Assembly: GCF_001405015.1 (NCBI RefSeq) | Contig: NZ_CYZX01000013.1 | Span: 38,327 to 102,326, forward strand | Length of the DNA stretch: 64,000 nucleotides | From: Clostridium disporicum | GTDB lineage: Bacteria; Bacillota; Clostridia; Clostridiales; Clostridiaceae | Reading direction: 5' to 3' | In this document: positions 36,038 through 45,422 of the stretch, piece after piece | How positions within the stretch are numbered: the stretch's first letter is position 1 | Layout of the letters: each line of letters opens with the position of its first letter | Position numbers and translations under genes: made by a program | The notes under the pieces: generated by a model | What the model saw: only the letters and a program-made list of their open reading frames with translations | Database searches by the model: none | What the model was told of the DNA's origin: nothing

Positions 36038-37489
36038 TTAAGTTCCACAATAAGTTTTATATGGAACTTTACTTTCTTTAGGTAATGATACATATTCCTC
36101 TTTATCTTCACTATAATCATATGGAGTTTTAAGAACCTCTAAAAGCTTATCCATGACCGTATAATCTGAATTCTTAACAGCAGCTTCTAAAGCCTCTTCA
36201 ACTCTATGATTTCTTGGGATAATTGATGGATTATTACTTTTCATAAGTTTATATACTTCTTCTTTAGTTTTATCTTGTCTTGTAAGCCTTTGTTGCCATC
36301 TTTCATACCATCTATCAAATTCTTCTTTTCCTACCATACCAGTGTCTTCTACTTTATTCATAGTTAACGCTCTAAATGTATTTGTGAAATCTGCTTTATT
36401 TTTCTCCATAATGGTTAAAAGTTCATTTATTAAGGCTTCATCTTCAACTTCTTCATTAAATAATCCCAATTTACCTCTCATTCCTGCTAACCATTTTTTC
36501 TTGAAGATTTTAGGATATTCAGATATAGTTTCTTGAGCTATATTAATAGCTTCATCCTTATCGTCACTTAATAATGGTAGTAAACTTTCAGCAAACCTTG
36601 CAAGATTCCAAGCTCCTATATTAGGTTGATTTCCATAAGCATAACGTCCACTTCTATCTATTGAGCTAAATACGGTACTAGGATTATATATATCCATAAA
36701 TGCACAAGGTCCATAATCGATGGTTTCTCCACTAATAGTCACATTATCTGTATTCATAACACCATGAATAAATCCTACTAATTGCCACTTAGATATTAAG
36801 TCAGCTTGCTTTTTTATTACTTCCTTAAGGAATTTAAGATACTTATTTTCTTCATTAACTAACTCTTTATAATGTCTTTCAATAGTATAATCTGCTAAAG
36901 CTCGTAAATCTTCAATTGATCCATAGCTTGCTATATATTGAAAAGTTCCAACTCTTATATGACTAGAAGCTATACGTGTTAATACTGCTCCTGGCAATAA
37001 TCTTTCCCTAATGACTGTCTCACCTGTTTCAACTACGGCTAAACTACGAGTAGTTGGAATTCCAAGACCATACATAGCTTCGCTTATAATAAACTCTCTA
37101 AGCATAGGTCCTAATGAAGCTTTTCCATCTCCACCTCTAGAGTATGGTGTCTCACCTGAACCTTTTAGCTGAATATCTAATCTTTCATTTTTAGGTGTTA
37201 TAAATTCTCCTAGCAGTACAGCTCTTCCATCACCTAACATTGTAAAATATCCAAATTGATGTCCTGCATAAGCTTGAGCTATAGGCGTTGTCCCTTCTAA
37301 AACTTTATTTCCTGAAAGTATTTCCACACCTTCTGAACTTTCTAAATATTTTACGTCTAATCCTAATTCTTCTGCTAGTGAATAATTAAAAGCAACAAGC
37401 TTAGGTTTAGGCACATGACTTGGTTTTTGCTTACTATAAAAAACTTCAGGTAATTTTATATATGTATTTTCTAATTTAATTTTTCTCAT
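36038..37489 (-). CDS. selO: SelO family protein adenylyltransferase (YdiU/UPF0061)
   Basis: About 483 residues. SelO is a pseudokinase-fold enzyme that transfers AMP to Ser, Thr and Tyr of redox-related proteins. Family segments: YAGHQFGYFTMLGDGRAVLLGE, LQLKGSGETPYSRGGDGKASLGPMLREFIISEAM (written here as DIQLKGSG), GIPTTRSLAVVETGE, GFIHGVMNTDNVTISGETIDYGPCAFMD and NQPNIGAWNLARFAESLLPLL. The C-terminus is YCGT with an ordinary Cys near the end, the position of selenocysteine in animal SelO. The start is uncertain: the ATG at 37489 nearly abuts the AAGGAG site, and a TTG at 37498 is the alternative. Confidence 0.93.
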   Translation of the reverse strand: MRKIKLENTYIKLPEVFYSKQKPSHVPKPKLVAFNYSLAEELGLDVKYLESSEGVEILSGNKVLEGTTPIAQAYAGHQFGYFTMLGDGRAVLLGEFITPKNERLDIQLKGSGETPYSRGGDGKASLGPMLREFIISEAMYGLGIPTTRSLAVVETGETVIRERLLPGAVLTRIASSHIRVGTFQYIASYGSIEDLRALADYTIERHYKELVNEENKYLKFLKEVIKKQADLISKWQLVGFIHGVMNTDNVTISGETIDYGPCAFMDIYNPSTVFSSIDRSGRYAYGNQPNIGAWNLARFAESLLPLLSDDKDEAINIAQETISEYPKIFKKKWLAGMRGKLGLFNEEVEDEALINELLTIMEKNKADFTNTFRALTMNKVEDTGMVGKEEFDRWYERWQQRLTRQDKTKEEVYKLMKSNNPSIIPRNHRVEEALEAAVKNSDYTVMDKLLEVLKTPYDYSEDKEEYVSLPKESKVPYKTYCGT

Positions 37490-37670
37490 CTCCTTCAAAA
37501 TTATAAATAGTAACTCTTCACATACTTAAGTTGCCCATGGTTATAATTTTTATATTAGTTTTTATAAAATTATATATTATTATAATCATTATTAAAAGAT
37601 AGTTATTATTATAAAATACTTTCTTAATCTCTATATTTATTAACTCACTTATACTTTCAACCTGAAATAA

Positions 37671-37699
37671 TAAGGACCACCAAATAATATTGGTAGCCC
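37671..37699 (-). terminator. Terminator of the hexosaminidase gene
   Basis: The stem GGGCTACCAA / TTGGTGGTCC (two G-U pairs) is followed by TTATTATTTC on the minus strand. Confidence 0.65.
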
Positions 37700-37743
37700 A
37701 AATCTTTATTTGAACATTCCCCTACTTATCTTATATCTCCTAA

Positions 37744-39339
37744 TTAATCACTCCATATAGTAGGGTCTTTATAGTAATTTATACCTTCATTAAACATTCT
37801 TTCGCCTTGTTTTTCTAATCTAACCTTATATTCATTCCAATCTCTATTTTCCTTAGGTGTCCATCCTATCTCTGCATAACCTAATAGCCTTGGATATATC
37901 ATATAATCCATTTGGTCTTGAGTTGAAATTGTTTCATTCCATAATGGTGCTTCTATACCTAATACTAAATCTTTTGGTGCAAAATCAGTAGGGTCCCAAT
38001 TATATGCAGTTTCTACTGGAATATATCCTGCCCAATCTAATCCATATGGAGTACTCTCATTATATTTCATATCTAAATAAGTTTTACCTGCTATTGAGAT
38101 TATCATTTTCATATCCTTTTTTCTAGCATCTTCATTAGAGTCTTTCCAATTTTGTAATATTACACTAGAATTTATTTCTGGAGATGTATCTATTGGATCC
38201 CATCCTATAGGAGTCTTTCCATACTTCTCAGCTATTTTAGCTACTCTTCCTACAAAATAGTTATAATCTGCTTTTGGAGTGGCCTCTGCTTCATCACCTC
38301 CTATATGAAAATATTTTGATGGTGATATTGCTGAAACCTCTTTAATTACATCATCTATAAATTCATAAGTTTTTTCGCTATGGGTCATAAAAGTGCTAAA
38401 TCCGACTTCTATTCCTGTATATAATGGCTTCTTCTCTCCATCTGGATTTAAAAATCCATAAGATGCCAATGCCGCATTGCTATGTCCAGGCATATCAAAC
38501 TCAGGAATTATTTCTACATATCTTTCTTGAGCATATTCAACTATTTCTTTAAATTGCTCTTGAGTATAATATCCACCAGGGCCTCCACCCACTTCAGTAC
38601 TACCACCTATTAAGGTTAAATCTGGATACTTCTTAATTTCCAAACGCCACCCTTGATCATCACTAAGATGTAAATGAACTCTATTTATTTTATATTGAGC
38701 AGCTAAATCTATTTGACGCTTTACTTCATCTTCAGTGAAAAAATGCCTTGCTACATCAATCATTAATCCTCTATAACTATATTCTGGTTTATCCTCTATA
38801 GTTGCGTCAGGAACTATCCATCTGACATTATCAACAACTGCATTGCCTTCAATATATGCTGGTAATAACTGTCTTAATGTTTGAACTCCTCTTGAAAGCC
38901 CTTCTGGTTTAAATGCAATAATCTTAACTCCTTCATCATTTATTATCATCTGATACCCTTCATTACCTTGAGATTCCTCTCCACCTACTGTAGTCAAATA
39001 AATATTACCTTGAGGTGGATTATCCCCTTTAATAATATTTAATTCAAACCCTGTTGCTGGTTGTAATTTTTCCTTTAGAAACTCTGCAACTTTATTAATT
39101 TCTTTTGTTTCTTTTTCATTTTTACCATTAATATAAATAGAAGTATCTTTAGTTATGTTAAATTCACCAACACCTTCTTCATAACTTAATGGCTTTGGTA
39201 TAATACTATTACTATTATTCTCTTCTGATTTTACCTCTTTATAATTATTAGCAATTACTATTAAAAAGGTTATTATACCTGCTAATGTTATACTAAATAT
39301 ATTTTTTTTGCTCCACTTCTTATTAAATGTATTCCTCAT
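37744..39339 (-). CDS. Family 20 beta-N-acetylhexosaminidase, membrane-anchored
   Basis: 531 residues. It has an N-terminal hydrophobic anchor (about 14-30), then a GH20b domain (IIPKPLSYEEGVGEFNITKDTSIYI...EGYQMIINDEGVKIIAFKPEGLSRGVQTLRQLL). The catalytic TIM barrel has YRGLMIDVARHFF, VHLHLSDDQGWRLEIKKYPDL and the catalytic pair in KYFHIGGDEAEATP (Asp-Glu). It should release terminal GlcNAc or GalNAc from host glycans, chitin fragments or peptidoglycan outside the cell. It is single copy and monocistronic in the window. Confidence 0.95.
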   Translation of the reverse strand: MRNTFNKKWSKKNIFSITLAGIITFLIVIANNYKEVKSEENNSNSIIPKPLSYEEGVGEFNITKDTSIYINGKNEKETKEINKVAEFLKEKLQPATGFELNIIKGDNPPQGNIYLTTVGGEESQGNEGYQMIINDEGVKIIAFKPEGLSRGVQTLRQLLPAYIEGNAVVDNVRWIVPDATIEDKPEYSYRGLMIDVARHFFTEDEVKRQIDLAAQYKINRVHLHLSDDQGWRLEIKKYPDLTLIGGSTEVGGGPGGYYTQEQFKEIVEYAQERYVEIIPEFDMPGHSNAALASYGFLNPDGEKKPLYTGIEVGFSTFMTHSEKTYEFIDDVIKEVSAISPSKYFHIGGDEAEATPKADYNYFVGRVAKIAEKYGKTPIGWDPIDTSPEINSSVILQNWKDSNEDARKKDMKMIISIAGKTYLDMKYNESTPYGLDWAGYIPVETAYNWDPTDFAPKDLVLGIEAPLWNETISTQDQMDYMIYPRLLGYAEIGWTPKENRDWNEYKVRLEKQGERMFNEGINYYKDPTIWSD

Positions 39340-39508
39340 TTGTTCACCATCCTATACATCAATAAATTTTCATAATAATAAAGCTTATTGTTATTTTATA
39401 ACCAATAATTATTTTCTATACTTTTGTTATATTAATTTGTTATACAATATTTTTACTATCCTAAAAAGAAAAGTGCTTACCTGAAAACTTTCTAAGTATA
39501 TAGAAATA

Positions 39509-39545
39509 AAAAAAAATCCCCAGAAGTAAAAACTAAAGGGGTAAA
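39509..39545 (-). terminator. Terminator of the Cys-rich pair
   Basis: The minus strand reads ACCCC...GGGGAT with inner AGT/ACT pairing, then a T9 run. Confidence 0.75.
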
Positions 39546-39627
39546 ATCTCTACAGTTGCCATAATTTCTAATAATTATTATATATATTAAATTTCTTATG
39601 ATTCTGTATTAATCTCTAAATTAACTT

Positions 39628-40077
39628 TTAAGAAGAATGTATCTTTATAACGCATTTTCCAATATATTTATTGCAGAATCTATTAGTATTATTTAAATCA
39701 TTATCTTCTTTGTATAACTTCTTACAACATTTAATAATTCCGATACAATTTATACCTATAAGCTTAATCCTATATTTTACTATCTCTTTACAAATAGGAA
39801 CATCAATAACTATATTGTTGAAGAATATATTATAATTAATACATCTATAAGGTGGTATCCTATTATTAATTGCACAAAATTTTTTGTTTAATATCGCAAC
39901 ATTAACAAACCCCTCTCCATCGCCAAAGTCTGCTTGTAACTGCAATACAACAAAATACCTACAACAATTAATTAGTTTGCAAAACTTTACTACAAAACTT
40001 ACAAGGCTACAATTACTGTGTACATTTATTTCTGCAATATTCCCTAAATCCTTATTGGAACATATTATTTCATTCAT
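39628..40077 (-). CDS. Cys-rich hypothetical protein, paralogue of next gene
   Basis: About 149 residues with 14 cysteines, predicted beta-rich. The ATG at 40077 is preceded by AAGGTGAT; an in-frame GTG lies inside that ribosome site and is rejected. The segment NIVIDVPICKEIVKYRIKLIGINC aligns with DVVVWVPYCFNGTFSFEVFGNYLQC in the neighbouring upstream gene. The N-terminal LVSFVVKFCKLI...FVVLQLQADFGDGEGFVNVAIL also fits its partner. No signal peptide. High Cys and small size recall spore-surface proteins, but the family was not recognised. Confidence 0.7.
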   Translation of the reverse strand: MNEIICSNKDLGNIAEINVHSNCSLVSFVVKFCKLINCCRYFVVLQLQADFGDGEGFVNVAILNKKFCAINNRIPPYRCINYNIFFNNIVIDVPICKEIVKYRIKLIGINCIGIIKCCKKLYKEDNDLNNTNRFCNKYIGKCVIKIHSS

Positions 40078-40191
40078 CTTTATCACCTTACTAATTAATA
40101 CTATTAATCAAACAAATACCTTTCATTTAATAATAGGGATATCTCAATAACGATATCCCATTATAATATTTAAAAATAATTAATTATTTAA

Positions 40192-40587
40192 TTAATCATC
40201 AAAATCTGGGCATTGAAGATAATTTCCAAATACTTCAAAACTAAAAGTTCCATTAAAACAATAAGGAACCCATACTACTACATCTTCGAATGGAATGGTA
40301 ACGTCATCATAACAACCAGAATCAGCTTCATCTACATACTCATCTACATCAATAGATTTTCCTGCTATTCCAACTAATGATGTTGTACCACCATTTGGTG
40401 TAAAATATATTCTTACAAATATACCAAATCTAGAATCTACACAAACATTATTTAATGTTACATTAAAGTCAATTAATGATACTTGTGTATCAGGAGTAAT
40501 TGTTCCTGCATCATATACAACACTTGTATCACAAGGGCAAGTATTACAGTTAATTGTAGCAGCTACTTCCTTAATAATTAAATCCAT
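40192..40587 (-). CDS. Acidic Cys-containing hypothetical protein
   Basis: About 131 residues. The ATG at 40587 follows GGAGG. The protein begins MDLIIKEVAATINCNTCPC and is acidic and beta-rich, with five further cysteines (NNVCVDSRFGIFVRIYFTPNGG, ADSGCYDD, VPYCFNG, YLQCPDF). It is paralogous in outline to the gene 114 nt downstream. It has no signal peptide or transmembrane helix. This could be a spore coat or exosporium-type protein, by resemblance only. No family recognised. Confidence 0.72.
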   Translation of the reverse strand: MDLIIKEVAATINCNTCPCDTSVVYDAGTITPDTQVSLIDFNVTLNNVCVDSRFGIFVRIYFTPNGGTTSLVGIAGKSIDVDEYVDEADSGCYDDVTIPFEDVVVWVPYCFNGTFSFEVFGNYLQCPDFDD

Positions 40588-40953
40588 ATTTTTATCCTCC
40601 GTCATAAAAAATATATTTTTCATATACTACAAACTATTAATCAATTTGCACTTTTGTTACACATCATAATAATATTTATTATATTTTTTACAATTATTTT
40701 TAATTATTAGTTACTTACAAAAAGTTCAGTATGAAATTCTTCTTCTAGAAAAATCAAATTATCTTTTTTCCATTACAATATATTCCCCTTTGTAATCATC
40801 ACTTTTAACAGAAATCTCTCGATTTATCCTATGAGCATAAACATCTAAACTTTCCTATATAAGAAAAGAAGCGTATTTATAGTTTTATCCATAAATACGC
40901 TAATATTTTAAATTCATTTGTAATTATGCTACTTTAAAATTTCTATATTAAAT
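40588..40953. other. Intergenic stretch upstream of the Cys-rich pair
   Basis: AT-rich. It contains the MATE terminator at 40870-40901 and presumably the promoter of the 40587 gene. No ORF with a ribosome site was found. Confidence 0.55.
40862..40902 (-). terminator. Terminator of the second MATE gene
   Basis: The stem AGCGTATTTAT (40870-40880) / ATAAATACGCT (40891-40901) is followed on the minus strand by TCTTTTCTT. Confidence 0.8.
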
Positions 40954-42303
40954 CTAAACTTTCAAAACATTTTGCTTACTTCTTTTATTACTTTCAACAA
41001 ATATTATATAAACTAATATTATCAACGTAATTAATTCAGCTAAGGGTAATGATAAGAAAACTCCAGTAACTCCAATAAAAGGTGGTAAAATTAATGTAAA
41101 TAAAAATTGAAACACAAATCCTCTTCCTATAGAAATTATATTTGCATATATATTTTTACCTATAGCTTGAAAATATCCACTCATTGTAAAAATTGTTCCT
41201 ATGATAGGACTTCCAATACAATAAATTAATATCTTATCATAAGCAAAATCTAAGCTTTCACTACCTATTCCAAATATAGAAATCATCTCTCTACCATAAA
41301 ATACTATACTAGTATAAACAAGAACTCCTCCAATAACGCAAATAACGATAGTTATGTATAATAATTTTTTCATTCGCTCTAATTTATTTGCACCATAATG
41401 ATATCCTATTAAAGGTTGTAATCCTTGAGCAATTCCCATACATGTATTTACTAGAAAACAATTTATATATGTTGCAACGGTATAAATTGCTACATCAACT
41501 GTATTTCCATAAGCAAACATAGTCCTATTTTGTACTAAAAGTATAATTCCATAAGATAGTTGTACTGCAAAACTTACAAACCCTATCTTTAATATTTTCT
41601 TTAAATTTCTTAAATCTATTTTAAAATATTCTTTTTTTATTTTTATATTTGACTTTCCTTTTAAGAAATGTAATAAAGATATCACCATTGATATAAAAAT
41701 ACTTGCACTAGTTGCTAAAGCCGCACCTTTTACTCCATATCCAAGCTTCATAACAAATAGCCAATCTAATATTATATTAGCAATTGCACCTACCCCAATC
41801 ATTATCATTGATAAATCAGGTCTTCCCCCAGTTCTTACAATAGGATTTAATGCTGTTGAAAATATATACGGTATAGAAATAATGAAAATTATTGTATAAT
41901 AATCTCTTGCATAACCTATTGTATCTGCTGTAGCACCCAACATTTTTATTATAGGTTCTCTAAATATAAGCCCTAAAATCATTACTATACTTCCAATTAT
42001 AATAATTGACTTAATAGCTGTACCTAAGCATTTTTCAGCTTTTTCCTTATGACCTCTTCCCATATGAATAGCTATAATACTACTTGTCCCAATTCCTATC
42101 ATTAAGCCAATACCTACAACTAAAGTTACAGCAGGCCAAGCAATATTTACTCCTGCAAGTCCAGCTTCTCCAACTCCTTGTCCTACAAAAATACCATCAA
42201 CCATTGTATATATAGTATTTAATACAATTCCAACCATAGAAGCTACTACAAACTTTGACCATACCTTAAATATATTCATATTTAAAACTTCATTTATATC
42301 CAT
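40954..42303 (-). CDS. MATE family efflux transporter (second)
   Basis: A 449-residue membrane protein with about 12 helices and the MATE two-repeat layout: NTIYTMVDGIFVGQGVGEAGLAGVNIAWPAVTLVVGIGLMIGIGTSSIIAIHMGRGHKEKAEKCLG and GIAQGLQPLIGYHYGANKLERMKKL. It is distinct from the first MATE gene at 5993. It likely uses a Na+ or H+ gradient to extrude cationic compounds. It has no regulator next to it, and its substrate is unknown. Confidence 0.93.
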   Translation of the reverse strand: MDINEVLNMNIFKVWSKFVVASMVGIVLNTIYTMVDGIFVGQGVGEAGLAGVNIAWPAVTLVVGIGLMIGIGTSSIIAIHMGRGHKEKAEKCLGTAIKSIIIIGSIVMILGLIFREPIIKMLGATADTIGYARDYYTIIFIISIPYIFSTALNPIVRTGGRPDLSMIMIGVGAIANIILDWLFVMKLGYGVKGAALATSASIFISMVISLLHFLKGKSNIKIKKEYFKIDLRNLKKILKIGFVSFAVQLSYGIILLVQNRTMFAYGNTVDVAIYTVATYINCFLVNTCMGIAQGLQPLIGYHYGANKLERMKKLLYITIVICVIGGVLVYTSIVFYGREMISIFGIGSESLDFAYDKILIYCIGSPIIGTIFTMSGYFQAIGKNIYANIISIGRGFVFQFLFTLILPPFIGVTGVFLSLPLAELITLIILVYIIFVESNKRSKQNVLKV

Positions 42304-42505
42304 TTTTTCTCCTTTGCATGTATATAATATTAAAGCATTTACTTTAATTATTAACTTTTTTCCTTTAAATCCTCGCCTATTATATCACTATATTTATAAA
42401 ATTTGTATACATATTTTTATCAATAAAAAAAGCTATATTTTCTTAGGAATATACTTATAAAATTTAAGCAAACTATAAATATATTATTTAAGGAGGTTTT
42501 ATAAA

Positions 42506-43090
42506 ATGAAAAATATTAAACTCATTTCAGCTTTATTAGTAGCTATGCTTTTATTAACATTTGTAAGTTGTGGCAATAATAAAGCTGAAAATAACTCTAA
42601 TAGCAATTCACAAAATACTACTGAAAATACTTCTACTACTCCAACAACTAAAGAAGAGTATCAAAACTATTTAACAGAAAGATACAACTATTACTTTGGT
42701 GATTCTAATTTATATGATAATTATGATATATATGCAGAAGATTTTACTTTTAATGGAACAAATGAAGAATTCCTAACTGTCTATAATAATTCTTATGTTG
42801 AATTAAAAGCAAACTTAGAAAACTTTAAAGCTGATTTAAACAACTTTGTGAAAAAAGGAACTCCAGAAGTTGATAAGCTAAATGCAGAAGTTATTACAGA
42901 TATAGATAAAGCTATCCTTTCTGTTGATGATTATACTTCAGGATTTGCAGAAAAAACTAAGGATTATGCAACTTTAGGCAAAGATGAAGTTGTTAAAGGT
43001 CTTAGAACTATAGGAAAATCTTCTCATGATGCTATGGATGATTTAAAGAACTTAATTGATGATGCAAAAGAAAAATTAGGAATAAGCTAA
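42506..43090 (+). CDS. Hypothetical lipoprotein
   Basis: 194 residues. It has a type II signal peptide ending LLTFVSC (lipobox, Cys about 22), an Asn/Ser/Thr-rich tether (about 23-48), then an acidic, mostly helical domain (TKEEYQNYLTERYNYYFGDSNLYDNYDIYAEDFTFNGTNEEFLTVYNNSYVELKANLENFKADLNNFVKK...). AAGGAGG precedes the ATG. It is monocistronic and ends at a strong terminator. No family recognised; surface exposure is the only firm inference. Confidence 0.8.
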   Translation: MKNIKLISALLVAMLLLTFVSCGNNKAENNSNSNSQNTTENTSTTPTTKEEYQNYLTERYNYYFGDSNLYDNYDIYAEDFTFNGTNEEFLTVYNNSYVELKANLENFKADLNNFVKKGTPEVDKLNAEVITDIDKAILSVDDYTSGFAEKTKDYATLGKDEVVKGLRTIGKSSHDAMDDLKNLIDDAKEKLGIS

Positions 43091-43136
43091 TATTTTAATA
43101 TAATATGTCTTAAATATATTTTCTCATATATATGCA

Positions 43137-43190
43137 AAAAAGACTGTTTCAAAATTAATCTATATAACTTTGAAACAGTCTTTATTTTTA
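43137..43190. terminator. Bidirectional terminator between lipoprotein and YqeY genes
   Basis: 15-bp arms AAAGACTGTTTCAAA (43139-43153) / TTTGAAACAGTCTTT (43169-43183) are followed by ATTTTTATTTT. Confidence 0.9.
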
Positions 43191-43192
43191 TT

Positions 43193-43627
43193 TTATAGTA
43201 ACCCTTTTACCATTGGATTAATTTTTGATCTATCAAACTTACCAGCTATCATAGGCATTATTTCTTTCATAATTTTCCCCATATCCTTAGCTGTGTAATT
43301 TCCATTAGCTATTATTTCTTTTAACATTTCAGTAACTTCTTCTTCAGATAATTGCTTTGGAAGGTATGGTGTTAACACTTCTAACGCAAAATTTCCTTCT
43401 TGAATTTTTTCTTCATTATTTGCTTGCTTCGCATACTCTAAAGCTTCTTTAGTTTGTTTTATGCTCTTCTCAATTATTTTAATAACATTTTCATCTGAAA
43501 TATCTTCCCTATTATTAACTTCATAAGCTTTAATTTCAGCACTAACCATTCTTAAAACACTTACTCTTGCCTTATCTCTTGCTTTCATTGCTGCTATTTC
43601 ATCTTTTTTTAATTGTTCTTTTAACAT
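43193..43627 (-). CDS. GatB/YqeY domain protein
   Basis: A 144-residue YqeY-family protein: LKEQLKKDEIAAMKARDKARVSVLRMVSAEIKAYEVNNREDISDENVIKIIEKSIKQTKEALEYAKQA, ending KDMGKIMKEIMPMIAGKFDRSKINPMVKGLL. It shares the tRNA-binding helical tail of the GatB amidotransferase subunit but lacks its catalytic part. A tRNA-related role is assumed for the family and not established. Convergent with the lipoprotein gene. Confidence 0.93.
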   Translation of the reverse strand: MLKEQLKKDEIAAMKARDKARVSVLRMVSAEIKAYEVNNREDISDENVIKIIEKSIKQTKEALEYAKQANNEEKIQEGNFALEVLTPYLPKQLSEEEVTEMLKEIIANGNYTAKDMGKIMKEIMPMIAGKFDRSKINPMVKGLL

Positions 43628-43760
43628 ACTATTTAATCTCCTATTCTATATATTAAATTGATATTTAAATACTACTCTTCCTTGTTTATTATTATATACC
43701 AATATAATGAAATAATAAACTTCTGATTATAATAATATTATTTTCTAATTATAATAATAT

Positions 43761-43791
43761 AAAATCCGCAATTTTTACATTACGGATTTAT
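43761..43791 (-). terminator. Terminator of the DegV-DUF1836 unit
   Basis: The stem AAATCCG / CGGATTT has a 14-nt loop and an AT-rich minus-strand tail. Confidence 0.55.
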
Positions 43792-43807
43792 ATCTAAAGC
43801 TAATATT

Positions 43808-44305
43808 TTATTTGTTTTCCATATCAATTAACTGCTTTTGTATATATAATTTATGAGCAACTGCCATAACTGTAGATCTTACCATTTCACTTTCTCGTGT
43901 AGTTACTGATGCAGAACTAGGATATGAAAAATCTCTAGTAAAAAAGATAGCCTCTATAGCTTTTTCTACCTCTGTACAGAAATAATCATAGGCAGTGTCT
44001 ATAGGACAACTCTCTATTTGTAAATTTATAAGATTACATATATCTTGTAAACTAAATACCTGCTTTAATATACAAACTACAATTAAATATGCTAGATGCT
44101 TCTCATTATATTTTTTATCCTTTGGAGGTGATACCACCTTCTGCTTAACATAATTATTAAGCATAGTTGGTGTTAACACTTTTTCATTTGTACTAACATT
44201 TATTGATTTAGCCACATCTTCTAAATATGTAATTACCTGATCTTTATATAAAGGAACACGTGGTAACTCCTTGAATCTTGGCAAATGAAATTTAGAACCT
44301 TCCAT
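43808..44305 (-). CDS. DUF1836 domain protein
   Basis: A 165-residue protein of the DUF1836 family: FKELPRVPLYKDQVITYLEDVAKSINVSTNEKVLTPTMLNNYVKQKVVSPPKDKKYNEKHLAYLIVVCILKQVFSLQDICNLI. The helical N-terminal part resembles MerR-like DNA-binding folds, so a regulatory role is possible. It lies 19 nt after the DegV gene, with AGGAGGG before the ATG, so the two are co-transcribed. Its function is not known. Confidence 0.87.
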   Translation of the reverse strand: MEGSKFHLPRFKELPRVPLYKDQVITYLEDVAKSINVSTNEKVLTPTMLNNYVKQKVVSPPKDKKYNEKHLAYLIVVCILKQVFSLQDICNLINLQIESCPIDTAYDYFCTEVEKAIEAIFFTRDFSYPSSASVTTRESEMVRSTVMAVAHKLYIQKQLIDMENK

Positions 44306-44324
44306 TAGTCCCTCCTAAACTTTT

Positions 44325-45176
44325 CTATTTTAATACTTCATGTTTTCTAATATATTGAATTGCTACACACCCTGGACCACCTTGTGTTGTGAATGCAGGT
44401 CCTAAAAGTTTAACTTCAATATCAGCATTTTCTATATTCCCTAGAATAATCTTTTTTGCTTCTTCTGCTAGCTCTTCTTTGCAAGCATGTGTTATGTAAA
44501 TTTTGCAATCTGAATCAACTTTATCTTCTATCATTTCTTCACAAATTCTTTGTATTGCTCTTTTAAAAGTACGCTTAGTAGTAAATTTAACTAAAGATTT
44601 TTTATCTTCTGCAAGAGTCATTACAGGAACAAGTTTGATTAATCCACCAATCTTACCTACTAATGGTGATAATCTTCCACTTCTAACTAAATAATCAAAG
44701 TCATTAGGTATTAGAAATGATTTTGACTTATCTAGAGTTTCATTTATCTCTTCAACTATTTTCTTAGCTTCTATTCCATTTTGAGCTAAAGTCGTAGCTA
44801 AATCAACTAAATATCTTTGAGGCCCACATAAAGTTTGCGAATTTATTACATGAATACGTTCTGGATTTTCATCCATATTTCTTGCCATGCATGCTGAATT
44901 ATATGTACCTGATAATCCATCAGCCATTGAAATATTAATTATCTCATCTTGCGGATATTTACTATATATTTCTAACACTTCTCCTATTGATGGTTGAGAA
45001 GATGATGGTATATGTCCTTCATTAATTATATCTATAAATTCTTCTGTCTGAATATCTTCATATTCTTTATATGTATTATTATTAATAGTTACTGAAAGTG
45101 GAGCAATTTCAATCCCTTTAGCTTGTCCATCTTTTTTTGAGTAAAGTGATGATGAGTCTGATACTATTCTAATCAT
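44325..45176 (-). CDS. DegV family fatty-acid-binding protein
   Basis: About 283 residues. The ATG at 45176 (MIRIVSDSSSLYSK) is chosen from the GGAGAAAG spacing and the usual DegV N-terminus. Other DegV features: TSQPSIGEVLEIYSKY, the SMADGLSGTYNSACMAR loop, NSQTLCGPQRYLVDLA, and the C-terminal CKIYITHACKEELAEEAKKII...GPAFTTQGGPGCVAIQYI. Family members bind fatty acids and deliver them to FakA kinase. No fakA is adjacent. First gene of a unit with DUF1836. Confidence 0.92.
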   Translation of the reverse strand: MIRIVSDSSSLYSKKDGQAKGIEIAPLSVTINNNTYKEYEDIQTEEFIDIINEGHIPSSSQPSIGEVLEIYSKYPQDEIINISMADGLSGTYNSACMARNMDENPERIHVINSQTLCGPQRYLVDLATTLAQNGIEAKKIVEEINETLDKSKSFLIPNDFDYLVRSGRLSPLVGKIGGLIKLVPVMTLAEDKKSLVKFTTKRTFKRAIQRICEEMIEDKVDSDCKIYITHACKEELAEEAKKIILGNIENADIEVKLLGPAFTTQGGPGCVAIQYIRKHEVLK

Positions 45177-45422
45177 AAATTCTTTCTCCATTCATTTTAT
45201 ATTGCATTCTAAGTAATTTTGTCTATCAATCTAATTTATCTAGTTTTAAAAACTATTTGTTTTAGATTACCACCCTAAAACCATTTTGTCAATAACCTTT
45301 ACATTTTCTTCACGCTTTCTCCATATAAGTTTTAAAATAATTTTTCTTATTATTAATTTTTACTTTAATTACTATACAGAATGGAAATAATAAATATTAA
45401 ATTTACTTTAGAGGTGATTATA

